Source: an uncultured Gammaproteobacteria bacterium (GTDB lineage Bacteria; Pseudomonadota; Gammaproteobacteria; UBA9214). Taken from it: a stretch of 34,026 nt of DNA. Location: the NCBI GenBank assembly GCA_905480065.1, contig CAJQOV010000064.1, forward strand, positions 1 to 34,026. The letters are read 5' to 3'. Of this stretch, positions 1-8,630 are shown piece by piece. A program made the position numbers and the translations under genes. Position 1 is the first letter of the stretch; the number at the start of each line of letters is the position of its first letter. The notes under the pieces are model-generated. The model worked only from the letters and a program-made list of their open reading frames with translations. It did no database searches and was not told the DNA's origin.

Positions 1-1
1 C

Positions 2-298
2 TACTCGACCGGGGCAGATGGCGGGTTCGTGGAGCTTTCCATCAGCACCGAGATCGAGTTGTCAGACGGTCGGCTGTTGCTGCGCCCCTACCTGATGGAA
101 GGTTTCGATTTCGGCTATATATCCCGAGCGCACGATGGACCCAATAACTTCCAGCTCGGTATCGATTTCACCTGCAAACTGACAGCTGCGCTCAGCATGG
201 TCGGTTCGCTTGCCCACAGCTGGGCACATGAAGATGTCAGGAACGATGGCCGCGGTGACGTGTCCTGGCTGATCATCGGCGTGACGGGAAAAATCTAG
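2..298 (+). CDS. C-terminal part of a probable outer-membrane beta-barrel protein (5' end outside window)
   Basis: An open frame enters from the left edge and ends at a TAG stop. The visible ~98 residues alternate polar and hydrophobic positions in short segments separated by Asp/Asn/Gly turns, as expected of antiparallel beta strands, and the last strand ends close to the C-terminus. An internal GTG at 29 could start a short ORF, but the frame is already open upstream, so I read it as the tail of a longer gene. No family can be named from this fragment; outer-membrane barrel is an inference from the strand pattern. The following ~120 bp up to the next gene, which is convergent, hold nothing recognisable. 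Confidence 0.5.
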   Translation, partial: YSTGADGGFVELSISTEIELSDGRLLLRPYLMEGFDFGYISRAHDGPNNFQLGIDFTCKLTAALSMVGSLAHSWAHEDVRNDGRGDVSWLIIGVTGKI

Positions 299-417
299 GG
301 ATGTCTGATTATGCCGGTCCTTGCTGGGCAAGCGGGATATAAGCGCGTAGCGCGTTGTACACCCGTGCGCGGCCCGCAGGGTGACTGAAGTGAAACGCCG
401 GCATTCGCAATGCTGCG

Positions 418-882
418 CTATGGCGCCGTCCCGAAACGATAGGCGGCATGGCAGGACACACAGTTCTGCAGCAGGATATTCAACTGGGAAAGGGCGTGGT
501 CGCGGTCGCCCAGTTGCTCGGCATCGAGTGCCAGTTCATCGAATTTTGTGTGCGTGTCAAAGCCCAGCTGCTTGAAGGACAGCGGCAGCTTGCCCATCAG
601 CGAGCCGGGTACTGCCTGCTGGGCAGCTCGTCCGGATTGCCGGGCATACTGTGCGGCTCGCTGCAGATCGTCCTCCGAGATGGCAGCGGTTACCTGCTGT
701 ACGTTGTCCATGAACATGCGCATTTCGCCTAGCACGAGATCACGCTCGGCCGGTTCCAGCAGAATCACGGTACGCGACTCCGTGCCGGGTGCCACGCTGC
801 CCTGGATCACGAACCGGTAGATTACGCCGGCTGACAGCATGGCCAGCAGTCCAACGATTACCCAGCAACTCTTGCACTGCAT
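418..882 (-). CDS. membrane-anchored cytochrome c'-like monoheme protein
   Basis: The 154-residue protein has an N-terminal hydrophobic anchor (about residues 7-25), a helical middle rich in Ala/Gln/Leu, and a single heme-binding CVSCH motif at residues 141-145, nine residues from the C-terminus. A CxxCH close to the C-terminus of a small four-helix protein is the layout of cytochrome c' relatives; exact family membership is inferred. I chose the ATG at 882 because an AAGGAG sequence sits about six bases upstream of it; an in-frame ATG at 903 lacks such a site. It lies about 80 bp downstream of the efflux outer-membrane gene on the same strand and may share its transcript. It probably acts on the periplasmic face of the inner membrane in electron transfer or gas/ligand binding; its partner is unknown. 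Confidence 0.7.
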   Translation of the reverse strand: MQCKSCWVIVGLLAMLSAGVIYRFVIQGSVAPGTESRTVILLEPAERDLVLGEMRMFMDNVQQVTAAISEDDLQRAAQYARQSGRAAQQAVPGSLMGKLPLSFKQLGFDTHTKFDELALDAEQLGDRDHALSQLNILLQNCVSCHAAYRFGTAP

Positions 883-962
883 GGTGTTCTCCTTGTCATT
901 CAATCCATCAAACCCGGCGACAGGGGCGTAACTGCGAAGGTCGCCGGTGTGCCATATGCCAC

Positions 963-2411
963 TTACGGAGAGTCCGGCGTGCTGTCGTTTGCTGCACTGC
1001 CGGCTTCCGGCAACCCGGACCAGCCGCCACCGAGCGCCAGGTACAGATCGACGATCGCCAGCAAACGGTCACGGCGTGCCTCGATCAAGGCAGCTGCCGA
1101 TGTGTCCCGGCCACGCTCACTGTCGAGTACCTCGAGATAGCCGGAATAGCCGGCTTCGAAACGCAATTGCGCCAGCCCGGAGGCGTGCTCCAGGCTGCCA
1201 AAGCGGTCGTGCAGCGCTGCCTCCAGTGCGCCGATCTCGCGGATGGCTACCAGTGCATCGTGGGTCTCACGAAACGCGTTCACTACGGCAGCCTGGTAGG
1301 CCAGCGTATTCTGGTCCAGCTGCGCAGCCGAAATATCCTCTGCCGCACTCAGGGAGGCAAGCCCGGACAGTGGCTGCACTGCGCCGAGCGCAAGTTCCCC
1401 CAGGCGCGCCGGTGCCGAGATGAGATCTGCCAGTTCACCGGATTCATAACCCAGCAAGCCGGTCAGCGAGATGCGCGGAAAGAACGCCGCGCGCGCCGCG
1501 CGCAACTGCCATTCACTGGACAGCAGGCGTGCCTCGGCGGCGATCACGTCGGGACGGCGCGTGAGCAGGCCGGCATCGAGGCCGGCGGGTATGGTGGGCG
1601 ATTCGGCCAGGTCATCCAGTGTCCTGCCACGGGTAATCGCCGGCTCGAATACTTCCCCGGGTGTGCGGCCGAGCAGCACGCTGATGGCCGATTCTGCCTG
1701 CGCGCGGGCCTGGCGCAGGGGCGGCAAGGCGGCCTTCGCGCTGTCGCGCTCGGCGCGCGCCTGGGCAACTTCCAGCATGCCGGTGTCACCTTCACGGTTG
1801 CGTTGCTCGATCAGTTGTACGCTCTCCTCGCGGCCGGCCAGGATGCGCTCCGCCAGTGCGAGTTCGGCGTCGATGCTGCGCAGCTGGAACCAGCTGCGCG
1901 TGAGGCTGGCCGCAAGACTGGCCTGTGCGCCGGCCGTGTCGGCCCGGCTGGCCTGATAGGCGGCATCGGCGCTGCGGGTGGCTGCTGCCACGCGGCCCCA
2001 CACATCCAGTTCCCAGGACAGGCCGAGGCTTATTTGGTAGCCGGTGGTCGAGGCGGCAAACCCGGGCGGCAGGGGATTGGGGCCGATCTCGGATGCGCGG
2101 TTGCGTGATGTCGAGGCGGCCAGGTCAAGATCCGGATAACGCGCTGCCCGGGCCAGCCGGTAGCGCGCGCGTGCCTCATCGAGCCGTGCCTTCGCCTGGC
2201 GCAAATCGAGATTATGGGCCAGCGCCTCGTCGATCAGTGCATCGAGTTGCGGGTCATTGAATGAGTTCCACCAGTGGTCAATGCCCTGCGGTACCGTGGC
2301 GTTCATGGCCGGCAGACTGCCTGGATCGGTGTGCGGTGGCGCAGGGGGATTCAGAGTGGCGCAGGCACTCAGCAGCACGCACATCAGCAAGGCAGGCAGC
2401 AGCCGGTTCAT
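963..2411 (-). CDS. RND efflux outer-membrane lipoprotein, OprM/NodT family
   Basis: The 482-residue protein begins with a lipoprotein signal whose lipobox LSAC places the acylated Cys at residue 17. The rest is two Ala/Leu/Arg-rich repeats typical of the outer membrane factor family: the first with the WWNSFNDPQLDALIDEAL and NLDLRQAKARLDEARA segments, followed by SLGLSWELDVWGR, and the second including GYSGYLEVLDSER. The length is normal for OprM relatives. These proteins form the trimeric outer-membrane duct of tripartite efflux pumps. The start ATG overlaps the stop of the upstream pump gene by four bases (ATGA), implying translational coupling. A much longer frame extends upstream of 2411, but it only shadows the pump gene. 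Confidence 0.93.
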   Translation of the reverse strand: MNRLLPALLMCVLLSACATLNPPAPPHTDPGSLPAMNATVPQGIDHWWNSFNDPQLDALIDEALAHNLDLRQAKARLDEARARYRLARAARYPDLDLAASTSRNRASEIGPNPLPPGFAASTTGYQISLGLSWELDVWGRVAAATRSADAAYQASRADTAGAQASLAASLTRSWFQLRSIDAELALAERILAGREESVQLIEQRNREGDTGMLEVAQARAERDSAKAALPPLRQARAQAESAISVLLGRTPGEVFEPAITRGRTLDDLAESPTIPAGLDAGLLTRRPDVIAAEARLLSSEWQLRAARAAFFPRISLTGLLGYESGELADLISAPARLGELALGAVQPLSGLASLSAAEDISAAQLDQNTLAYQAAVVNAFRETHDALVAIREIGALEAALHDRFGSLEHASGLAQLRFEAGYSGYLEVLDSERGRDTSAAALIEARRDRLLAIVDLYLALGGGWSGLPEAGSAANDSTPDSP

Positions 2412-5400
2412 CGCGGGCCACCGGCATGATGCGAGGGAGTATGCGGCGATGCCTGCGGCGGATGGTGCGGCATCTGCTCGAACTCGTCCGGGTCGACGTG
2501 CAGGCGCCGATCGGTGACCAGCCGGTAGAACAGCGGAATGAAAAAGATTGCCAGGAAGGTTGCCGCCAGCATGCCGCCGGCCACGCCGGTGCCGACCGCA
2601 TGCCGTGCACCGGCCCCGGCCCCGGTCGAGAGCGCCAGTGGCAGTACGCCGAGGATGAAGGCGAGCGAGGTCATCAGGATCGGGCGGAAGCGCAGGCGAG
2701 CCGCTTCCATGGCTGCGGCGCTGGCAGAATAGCCTTCCCCTTTCTTGAGCAAGGCATATTCGACGATCAGGATCGCGTTCTTTGCCGCCAGGCCGAGCAG
2801 GGTGACCAGGCCGATCTGGAAATAGACGTCGTTGCTCAGGCCACGTAACCAGACGGCGGCGAGCGCACCGAAGGTGCCGAACGGCAGCGCCAATTGCACC
2901 GCGATGGGCAGTGACCATTTCTCGTACAGCGCGGCGAGAATCAGGAATACCATCAGCACCGCGAGCCCCAGTGCCAGTGTGGACGTGCCGCTGGAACGCT
3001 TCTCCTGGAACGAGGCCGAGGTCCACTCGTAGCTGAAGTCTTTGGGCAGGGTACGATTGGCGATTTCCTCGACGATGGTAATGGCCTGGCCGGAACTGAT
3101 GCCGGGTGCCGAGCTGCCGAAAATCTTCACTGCCTGCACATTGTTGTATCGATCCAGCGTCTCCGGTCCCGAGGTGTAGTCAACCCTGGCCAGCGTCGAG
3201 AGCGGTATCCGGGCACCGTTGTTGGCCTGTACATAGAGTGCGCCGACGTCTTCCGGGCTGGCGCGGTAGGCCGGTTCTGCCGACATCTGCACCTGCCAGG
3301 TGCGGCCGTACTTGTTGAAGTCATTCACGTAATAGGTGCCGAGCGTGGCCGCGACCGTGGTAAACAGGCTATCGATGTCGACGCCGAGCAGTTTCGCCTT
3401 CTCCCGGTCAACATCCAGAAACAGTTGCGGTACGCGCGAACGCCACAACGACAGTGGTTGCACGATGCGCTGGTCCTTGCGCAGTTCACCGAGCAGCTGC
3501 TCACTGACCTCGGCAAGTCGCTTTGCGCCGCCTTCGCCGCGGTTTTGCAGGTACAACTCGAAGCCGCCCGCATTGCCGAGGCCGAAGATGGGTGGCGGTG
3601 CGAACGCCAGCACCAGCCCCTCGCGGATGCCGGCGGTCTTTGTCATTAACTCGTTGACCATGTCATTGATCGAGCGTTTGCGTTCGTCCCAGTGCCGGGC
3701 TGCGACAAAGATGGTTGCCGCGCTGTTGCGGAAGCCGCCGCCCAGAAAATCCATGCCGGCAAACGCCACCACGTGCTCGGCATCCGGATCGGCGCGCATG
3801 ATTCCGATCACGCGCTGCACCACGGCCTCGGTGCGTGACAGGCTGGAGCCGTCCGGCAGGTAAACGGCGCCGATGTAATAGCCCTGGTCCTCGTCCGGCA
3901 CCAGCGAACCCGGTGTGACCTGCCACAGGAAGATCGCTGCGGCCACCATCACCAGGTACATGGCGATGGCCAGCCCGGCACGCCGCAACAGGAAGTTGAC
4001 CCCGGACAGGTAGCCGTGGGTGACCCTGGCAAAGCCGTGATTGAAGGCGGCAAAGAATCGGCCCGGCTGCCGGCCCTGGCCCTGCAGGATGATCATCGAC
4101 AGTGCCGGGGTCAGTGTCAGTGCCACGAAGCCGGACAGCACCACGGCAATGGAGATGGTTACCGCGAACTGGCGGTAGAGTTCGCCGGTCAGGCCGCCCA
4201 GGAAGGCGATCGGGATGAATACCGCGCACAGCACCAGCACGATCGCGATTACCGGTCCGGTGACCTCGCGCATCGCCTTCAGCGCGGCCTCGCGCGCGCT
4301 GCGCTGTTCCTCGTGCATGATGCGCTCGATGTTTTCCAGTACCACGATGGCATCATCGACCACGATACCGATCGACAGCACCATGCCGAACAGGGTGAGT
4401 GTATTGATGGTGTAGCCGAGCATTTGCAGCCCGATGAAGGTGCCGAGCAGGGATACCGGCACCGCGATCACCGGGATCAGCGTGGCGCGCCAGTTCTGCA
4501 GGAACACAAACACCACGAGTACCACCAGCAGGATGGCCTCGCCGAGTGTCTTGACGACTTCGCGGATCGACACCTCGACAAACCGCGTGGTGTCGTAGGG
4601 GATCGCATAGGTCAGTCCCTGGGGGAACTGCTGTGCCAGTCCGGCGACCGTGGCCTTGACCTCGTCGCCGACTGCCAGTGCGTTTGCGCCCGGCTGCAGG
4701 AAGATGCCGACCAGGGTGGCCGGCTTGCCGTTGTAGAGGCCGGTGAAGTCGTAGTCCCGCGAACCCAGCTCGATGCGCGCGACATCCTTGAGCCTGAGCA
4801 GCGCGGTACCTTCACCGGCACGCAGGATGATGTCGCCGAATTCTTCCGGTGTCGACAGGCGCCCGCGGGCATTGATGGTATAGACCAGTTCGTGGCCGGC
4901 CCCGATCGGTGGCTGGCCGATCTTGCCGGCGGCGAACTGGGCGTTCTGTTCCTGGATGGCGTGAGCGATCTCATCCGCCGTCACGCCCAGCTCGGCCATG
5001 CGGTCCGGCTTCAGCCAGATGCGCATGGCGTAATCCTTGGCGCCGAAGATCTGCACATTGGTAGTGCCGGGGATGCGCTTGAGCCGGTCCAGCACGTTCA
5101 GCGTGACGTAATTGCTGGTGTAGAGATCGTCGAAATGACCGTCCGGCGAGAGAAAGGCAAACACCTGCAGGAAAGCCGACGAACCTTTTTCGACGGTTAC
5201 GCCCTGGCGCCGGACATCTTCCGGCAGGCGCGGCTCGGCCTGTTTCACCCGGTTGTTGACGGTGAGTGCGGCCTGGTCGACGTCGGAGCCGATCTCGAAG
5301 GTGACCTGTATTTCCAGCACGCCGTTGGAGGCCGAGGTAGAGCTCATGTACATCAGGTCCTCGACGCCGTTGATGGCATTTTCCAGCGGGGCGGCAACGG

Positions 5401-5581
5401 TCTGCTCGATCGTCTCTGCCGAGGCGCCGGGATAGATGGCACGCACCGTGACGACCGGCGGGGCAATCTCCGGATATTGTGCGATCGGCAGGGCGCGCAT
5501 CGACAGCAGGCCGCCCAGCACCAGGAAGATCGACAGCACCGCGGCAAAGATCGGGCGATCGATGAAAAAGCGTGACAGCAT
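2408..5581 (-). CDS. RND multidrug efflux inner-membrane pump, AcrB/MexB (HAE1) type
   Basis: The 1057-residue protein aligns by eye with AcrB/MexB over its whole length: an N-terminal first helix after MLSRFFIDRP, two large periplasmic loops, and two six-helix membrane halves. The proton-relay residues are present: Asp409-Asp410 in the GIVVDDAIVVLENIERI helix 4 and Lys934 in the GLAAKNAILIVEYA helix 10. The family couples proton influx to export of hydrophobic drugs from the periplasm or membrane. It starts two bases after the adaptor stop and overlaps the outer-membrane gene by four bases, so the three genes are one operon. Substrates cannot be read from the sequence. The C-terminal cytoplasmic tail is His/Pro rich but short. 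Confidence 0.95.
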   Translation of the reverse strand: MLSRFFIDRPIFAAVLSIFLVLGGLLSMRALPIAQYPEIAPPVVTVRAIYPGASAETIEQTVAAPLENAINGVEDLMYMSSTSASNGVLEIQVTFEIGSDVDQAALTVNNRVKQAEPRLPEDVRRQGVTVEKGSSAFLQVFAFLSPDGHFDDLYTSNYVTLNVLDRLKRIPGTTNVQIFGAKDYAMRIWLKPDRMAELGVTADEIAHAIQEQNAQFAAGKIGQPPIGAGHELVYTINARGRLSTPEEFGDIILRAGEGTALLRLKDVARIELGSRDYDFTGLYNGKPATLVGIFLQPGANALAVGDEVKATVAGLAQQFPQGLTYAIPYDTTRFVEVSIREVVKTLGEAILLVVLVVFVFLQNWRATLIPVIAVPVSLLGTFIGLQMLGYTINTLTLFGMVLSIGIVVDDAIVVLENIERIMHEEQRSAREAALKAMREVTGPVIAIVLVLCAVFIPIAFLGGLTGELYRQFAVTISIAVVLSGFVALTLTPALSMIILQGQGRQPGRFFAAFNHGFARVTHGYLSGVNFLLRRAGLAIAMYLVMVAAAIFLWQVTPGSLVPDEDQGYYIGAVYLPDGSSLSRTEAVVQRVIGIMRADPDAEHVVAFAGMDFLGGGFRNSAATIFVAARHWDERKRSINDMVNELMTKTAGIREGLVLAFAPPPIFGLGNAGGFELYLQNRGEGGAKRLAEVSEQLLGELRKDQRIVQPLSLWRSRVPQLFLDVDREKAKLLGVDIDSLFTTVAATLGTYYVNDFNKYGRTWQVQMSAEPAYRASPEDVGALYVQANNGARIPLSTLARVDYTSGPETLDRYNNVQAVKIFGSSAPGISSGQAITIVEEIANRTLPKDFSYEWTSASFQEKRSSGTSTLALGLAVLMVFLILAALYEKWSLPIAVQLALPFGTFGALAAVWLRGLSNDVYFQIGLVTLLGLAAKNAILIVEYALLKKGEGYSASAAAMEAARLRFRPILMTSLAFILGVLPLALSTGAGAGARHAVGTGVAGGMLAATFLAIFFIPLFYRLVTDRRLHVDPDEFEQMPHHPPQASPHTPSHHAGGPR

Positions 5582-5583
5582 GC

Positions 5584-6813
5584 TCAGTGATCCCCGGCAG
5601 CGGCTGCCGGTGTGGTATCAGCGCCGGAATCCACGCCCGGCGGCTGTGGCTGGATCGGCATGCCGGGGAAGAAAATGCGCGCGGTGCCATCGATCACCAC
5701 CTGGTCGCCGGCCGCCAGCCCCGAGTGGATCACCCAGAGTCGCTCGGTTGCGCCGTTGGCCGACTTCTCCACCCACCGCCCGACCCCGAGGTGTTTTGGC
5801 AAGGCGACCGTCATGCCGTTTTCGCCCGCGCTGGCCACGTACACGAACTTGCCGGTGGCGTCTTCCTGTACGGCCCGCTGAGGTACCGCCAGCGCATTCG
5901 GCAATACACCGCCTTCAACATGTACCCGCACGAACTGCCCAGGGTTGAGTTTCGCGTCCGGGTTGGGCAGCGTGGCGCGGGCATCGAAGGCGCCAGTCAG
6001 CGGGTCGGTACGGTAATCATTGAAATCGAAGCGTCCGGTCAACGGGTACATCGTGCCGTCTGCGAGTTCTACCAGCACGCGGCTCTGTTCCGGCGCTGGC
6101 ATCACCAGCTGGCCCGTGGCGATTTGCCGATCGAGTTCCAGCCGCTCGTCACCGGAGATGGAAAACCGCACGTACAGGGGGTCGATCTGTGCAAGGGTGG
6201 CGAGTGCCCCGGAGGTCGGTGACACCAGTGCCCCTTCGACCCGCAGGGCGCGACCGATACGTCCGGCGATCGGCGCAACGACATCGGTGTAGTTGAGTTC
6301 CAGTTGCGTCTCGGCCAGTTCCGCCTCGGCGACCGCGACAGCGGCCTGGGCCAGGTCGTGTTCCGAGACGGCGTCGTCCAGTTCACGCTGGCTGATGGCC
6401 TTTGCCTCGGCCAGTGGCGCCAGCCGCCTGGCTTCGCGTTCCGTCTGGGTCAGTCGCGCATTTGCCTCGGCCAGTGCCGCTTTCGCCGCGCGCTGGCGTG
6501 CCGCGAATGGTGCGGGGTCGATCTGGAACAGCCGCTGGCCGGCCTTGACCCGGCCGCCTTCCTCGAACAGCCGTTGCTGGATCAGCCCGCTAATGCGCGG
6601 CCGGATCTCGATCTCGCGCGACGCCTCCAGTCGGCCCACGTATTCAAACTGTACCGGCAATTCCTGTGGCTGTAACTCGATCACCGTGACCTGTGTGGCC
6701 GGTGGCGTAGCGCCGGCTTTATCCGAATCGGATTTGCCGCAGCCGGACAGTGGTACGACGAGCAATGTAACGATCAAGCCGGTTACTGCTGCGCGGTAAT
6801 GTTTTATTGCCAT
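5584..6813 (-). CDS. RND efflux periplasmic adaptor lipoprotein, AcrA/MexA type
   Basis: The 409-residue protein has a lipoprotein signal with lipobox LSGC (Cys25). It is followed by the barrel-sandwich half (QFEYVGRLEASREIEIRPR and SGLIQQRLFEEGGRVKAGQRLFQID), an Ala/Glu-rich coiled-coil hairpin (about residues 95-160), the returning lipoyl half (APIAGRIGRALRVEGALV), and beta-barrel and membrane-proximal domains. This is the standard order for AcrA/MexA adaptors, which bridge pump and outer-membrane duct. I chose the ATG at 6813 because it gives the compact lipoprotein signal; in-frame ATGs at 6828 and 6873 are possible and no start has a strong ribosome site. It is the first gene of the efflux operon. 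No TetR-type repressor lies next to it. Confidence 0.92.
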   Translation of the reverse strand: MAIKHYRAAVTGLIVTLLVVPLSGCGKSDSDKAGATPPATQVTVIELQPQELPVQFEYVGRLEASREIEIRPRISGLIQQRLFEEGGRVKAGQRLFQIDPAPFAARQRAAKAALAEANARLTQTEREARRLAPLAEAKAISQRELDDAVSEHDLAQAAVAVAEAELAETQLELNYTDVVAPIAGRIGRALRVEGALVSPTSGALATLAQIDPLYVRFSISGDERLELDRQIATGQLVMPAPEQSRVLVELADGTMYPLTGRFDFNDYRTDPLTGAFDARATLPNPDAKLNPGQFVRVHVEGGVLPNALAVPQRAVQEDATGKFVYVASAGENGMTVALPKHLGVGRWVEKSANGATERLWVIHSGLAAGDQVVIDGTARIFFPGMPIQPQPPGVDSGADTTPAAAAGDH

Positions 6814-7219
6814 GGGATAAATTTCCATTGTGCTGGATTGACGGAGGCGTGGTGAGTCGCGGTCTGGTTGCAATCTGGCAGACAGTCGTGGTGCCGGACC
6901 TCAAGACCAGCTGAATGCTCCGGATTATGGCCTAGCGCCGGTGCATTTACGAGTGAGCGGGCCTGGTCAGGCTGAGCGGCCCAGCCACAACCTGGAAGAC
7001 CTGGTGGAGCCGGGATGAATGACGGGAATCACACCACGGGCCGGAACAGTCCTGGTCGAGGTGCACGGGGACCCTGAACAAATCATTCCTGCTTGCGCCG
7101 GGGTAGCAGGCTTACCCTGGTGTTTCCCGGCAGCGCTAGCAGCCACACCTTGTTATGGTAACGGTCGCCCGGGTGAAGCGGGTCGATCCAGTTCCTGGGC
7201 CAGGGACGCAAACACCTAA
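6814..7219 (+). other. gene-free, structured intergenic region; possible small RNA locus
   Basis: No convincing ORF lies here on either strand. The stretch contains several potential hairpins; the clearest has an 8-bp stem with arms at 7098-7105 and 7113-7120 (one G-T pair). Six GGA trinucleotides occur between about 6990 and 7075, and a GGGACGCAAA segment at 7203-7212 resembles the core of c-di-GMP-I riboswitches, although the rest of that motif is not found. A terminator-like hairpin on the plus strand follows at 7220-7249, and no plus-strand gene lies close downstream. The minus-strand promoter of the efflux operon must also lie within the first ~150 bp. A plus-strand noncoding RNA is an inference only. 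Confidence 0.25.
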
Positions 7220-7249
7220 GCCGGCCGCTGGTTGCCGGCGGGTTTTGTT
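7220..7249 (+). terminator. terminator-like hairpin on the plus strand
   Basis: Two GCCGGC arms (7220-7225 and 7234-7239) enclose an 8-base loop, followed by GGG and an interrupted T run (TTTTGTT). The T run is only on the plus strand, yet the neighbouring genes are on the minus strand, so any RNA it ends would have to start in the preceding gene-free stretch. Confidence 0.4.
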
Positions 7250-7330
7250 GTCAGTATGGTCGACGCGGTATCCCGGGACCGGGAAAGAACCCGGGCACTC
7301 GCTGGATTGACAGCCCTGACCAGCGCTGTC

Positions 7331-7639
7331 TTAAACGACTACCACCGAATTATCCGCATTCCCGTAGGGCGAGGGTACGTACTTGTCGGCTTTCCAGTCG
7401 TTTTCCCAGGTGGATTCGTCTATCAGGTAGCGAAACTGGTACTCGCGATCCGGTTCCAGGTTCAGCGTGACGCTGAACGTGCCGTCCTTGCGTTTTTTCA
7501 GCGGTATGGTGTAAAGGTCCCAGCCATTGAAGTCACCGACGATATTGACCTTGACGGCATCCCTGGCTGCCTCGGGCGGCAGCTGGAAGGTAACCTTGCA
7601 AACGGGTGATTTTTTCAGGTACTGCTTCTTCAGACTCAT
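7331..7639 (-). CDS. stand-alone CBM48 / isoamylase N-terminal-like glycogen-binding protein
   Basis: The whole 102-residue protein is one early-set beta-sandwich of the CBM48/AMPK-beta type. It carries the hallmark VNIVGDFNGWD segment (about residues 30-40), the basic PLKKRKDGTFSVTLNL strand, YQFRYLID, and a terminal WKADKYVPSPYGNADNSVVVV strand. These domains bind alpha-glucans and are normally attached to branching or debranching enzymes or kinases; here the domain is free. A strong AGGAGGAG ribosome site precedes the ATG. It lies 46 bp downstream of the ROK kinase gene on the same strand and near glgC, which supports a role in glycogen handling. The precise job of stand-alone forms is not established. 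Confidence 0.88.
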   Translation of the reverse strand: MSLKKQYLKKSPVCKVTFQLPPEAARDAVKVNIVGDFNGWDLYTIPLKKRKDGTFSVTLNLEPDREYQFRYLIDESTWENDWKADKYVPSPYGNADNSVVVV

Positions 7640-7685
7640 TGACTCCTCCTGTAACAGAACGCGTTAAAGATCAGGAATTATTGTT

Positions 7686-8357
7686 CTATTGGCTTGCCGG
7701 TACAGCTGCCTCCCACAGGCGCAGACCGCCCAGGATGGCGTTGTTGTTATCTCCATGCTCTACGATGCCGGGCAATTCGGCCGCGCTAAAGCGTGCCGCA
7801 TTGCCACCGCCAAGCACGATATAGTCCGGGCACAGGGCGTAGGCATACAGGTTAATTGCTTCAAATACATATTCTTTCCAGCGCTCCACGCCGAGTCGTT
7901 CGAGACTGGCCTTGCCCAGGCAGGCCTCGAAGGTCCCGCCATCACGGAACGGCAGGTGGGAAATCTCCATGGGTACGACATGGCCGTCATGGATCAAGGC
8001 GGTACCCAGGCCGGTGCCCAGGCCGAGAAACAGCATCACGCCGCCATGGTAACTGCCGAGCGCCTGCATGGCAGCATCGTTGATCATACGCACCGGGCAG
8101 CCGAATGCTGCGCCGAAATCGAAGTCAACCCAGCCGCCACCGAGATTGACCGGTTCGCGTACCGGGTGGTTGTCGCGGACCGGACCTGGATAGCCGATGG
8201 ATACATGATCATACTTCCAGTTGCCGGTAGCCTCGGCAGTCACCCGCATCAGTTGTTCGGGTGTCATCAAGGTCGGCGTGGTGACGCTGTGTACCGGCGT
8301 GCCGCGCATCCCCAGCTTGACGCGGAAGCCGCCGATGTCGACTACCAGAATTTCCAT
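7686..8357 (-). CDS. ROK-family sugar kinase, polyphosphate-glucokinase-like
   Basis: The 223-residue protein shows the ASKHA/ROK pattern: a DIGGFRVKLG phosphate-loop segment near residue 6, the SIGYPGPV segment, INDAAMQALGSY, a LGLGTGLGTALI adenosine/phosphate loop, and the EISHLPF segment that corresponds to EhGHLPF in polyphosphate glucokinases. Substrate (glucose) and donor (polyphosphate or ATP) are inferred from these motifs. It is a little shorter than usual (~250). The ATG at 8357 follows a G-rich site; the frame is open further upstream, but without homology-like sequence. It forms a probable two-gene operon with the CBM48 protein and is divergent from glgC, so glucose released from glycogen could be rephosphorylated here. 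Confidence 0.82.
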   Translation of the reverse strand: MEILVVDIGGFRVKLGMRGTPVHSVTTPTLMTPEQLMRVTAEATGNWKYDHVSIGYPGPVRDNHPVREPVNLGGGWVDFDFGAAFGCPVRMINDAAMQALGSYHGGVMLFLGLGTGLGTALIHDGHVVPMEISHLPFRDGGTFEACLGKASLERLGVERWKEYVFEAINLYAYALCPDYIVLGGGNAARFSAAELPGIVEHGDNNNAILGGLRLWEAAVPASQ

Positions 8358-8500
8358 GTGCTGCCCCCGGTATCCGGTCCCTGTGGTTGTGATGAAACAC
8401 CGGCGGGTAGATCCTCTACAGCCGCTGTTGTGTGGTGCTGACACATGCGGAGAATGTACCACGTCAGCGTGAATCTTCCAGCGTATTCCCTGTGCGGGAA

Positions 8501-8542
8501 TTGACGTGCATCAACAGCCGGATTCGCAAGCTGTAATAAAGT
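8501..8542 (+). promoter_or_regulatory. FNR/ANR-like box and candidate -10 element upstream of glgC
   Basis: TTGACGTGCATCAA at 8501-8514 matches the FNR/ANR consensus TTGAT-N4-ATCAA at nine of ten defined positions. A TAAAGT hexamer at 8537-8542 is placed exactly so that the box would be centred at -41.5, the classical activating position for FNR-type regulators, giving a predicted start near 8549 and a leader of about 80 nt before glgC. An alternative extended -10 (TGTAATAA) overlaps it. Regulation is inferred; the box could also act on the divergent ROK gene. Confidence 0.55.
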
Positions 8543-8630
8543 GCTTTTAAGGTGTAGTTGGGAGGGGCTGTGCCGGCTGGATTGACGACCACACTCTCGA
8601 GACTTGATGTCGCATCTCCAGAGGTTTCGC

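Noticed and set aside
789..2108. Plus-strand open frame opposite the outer-membrane channel gene
   Set aside because: It overlaps a confidently identified OprM/NodT gene and is Arg/Gly/Cys-rich without motifs.
4016..5575. Long plus-strand open frame (519 codons) opposite the AcrB-like gene
   Set aside because: It is antisense to a clear RND pump gene, has an unnatural His/Gln/Arg/Asp-rich composition and no recognisable domain; long antisense frames are common in GC-rich genes.
7140..7249. A complete c-di-GMP-I (GEMM) riboswitch
   Set aside because: Only the GGGACGCAAA and CCTAAG pieces are present; the upstream CAAACC strand and the closing helix are missing, and there is no gene immediately downstream on that strand.
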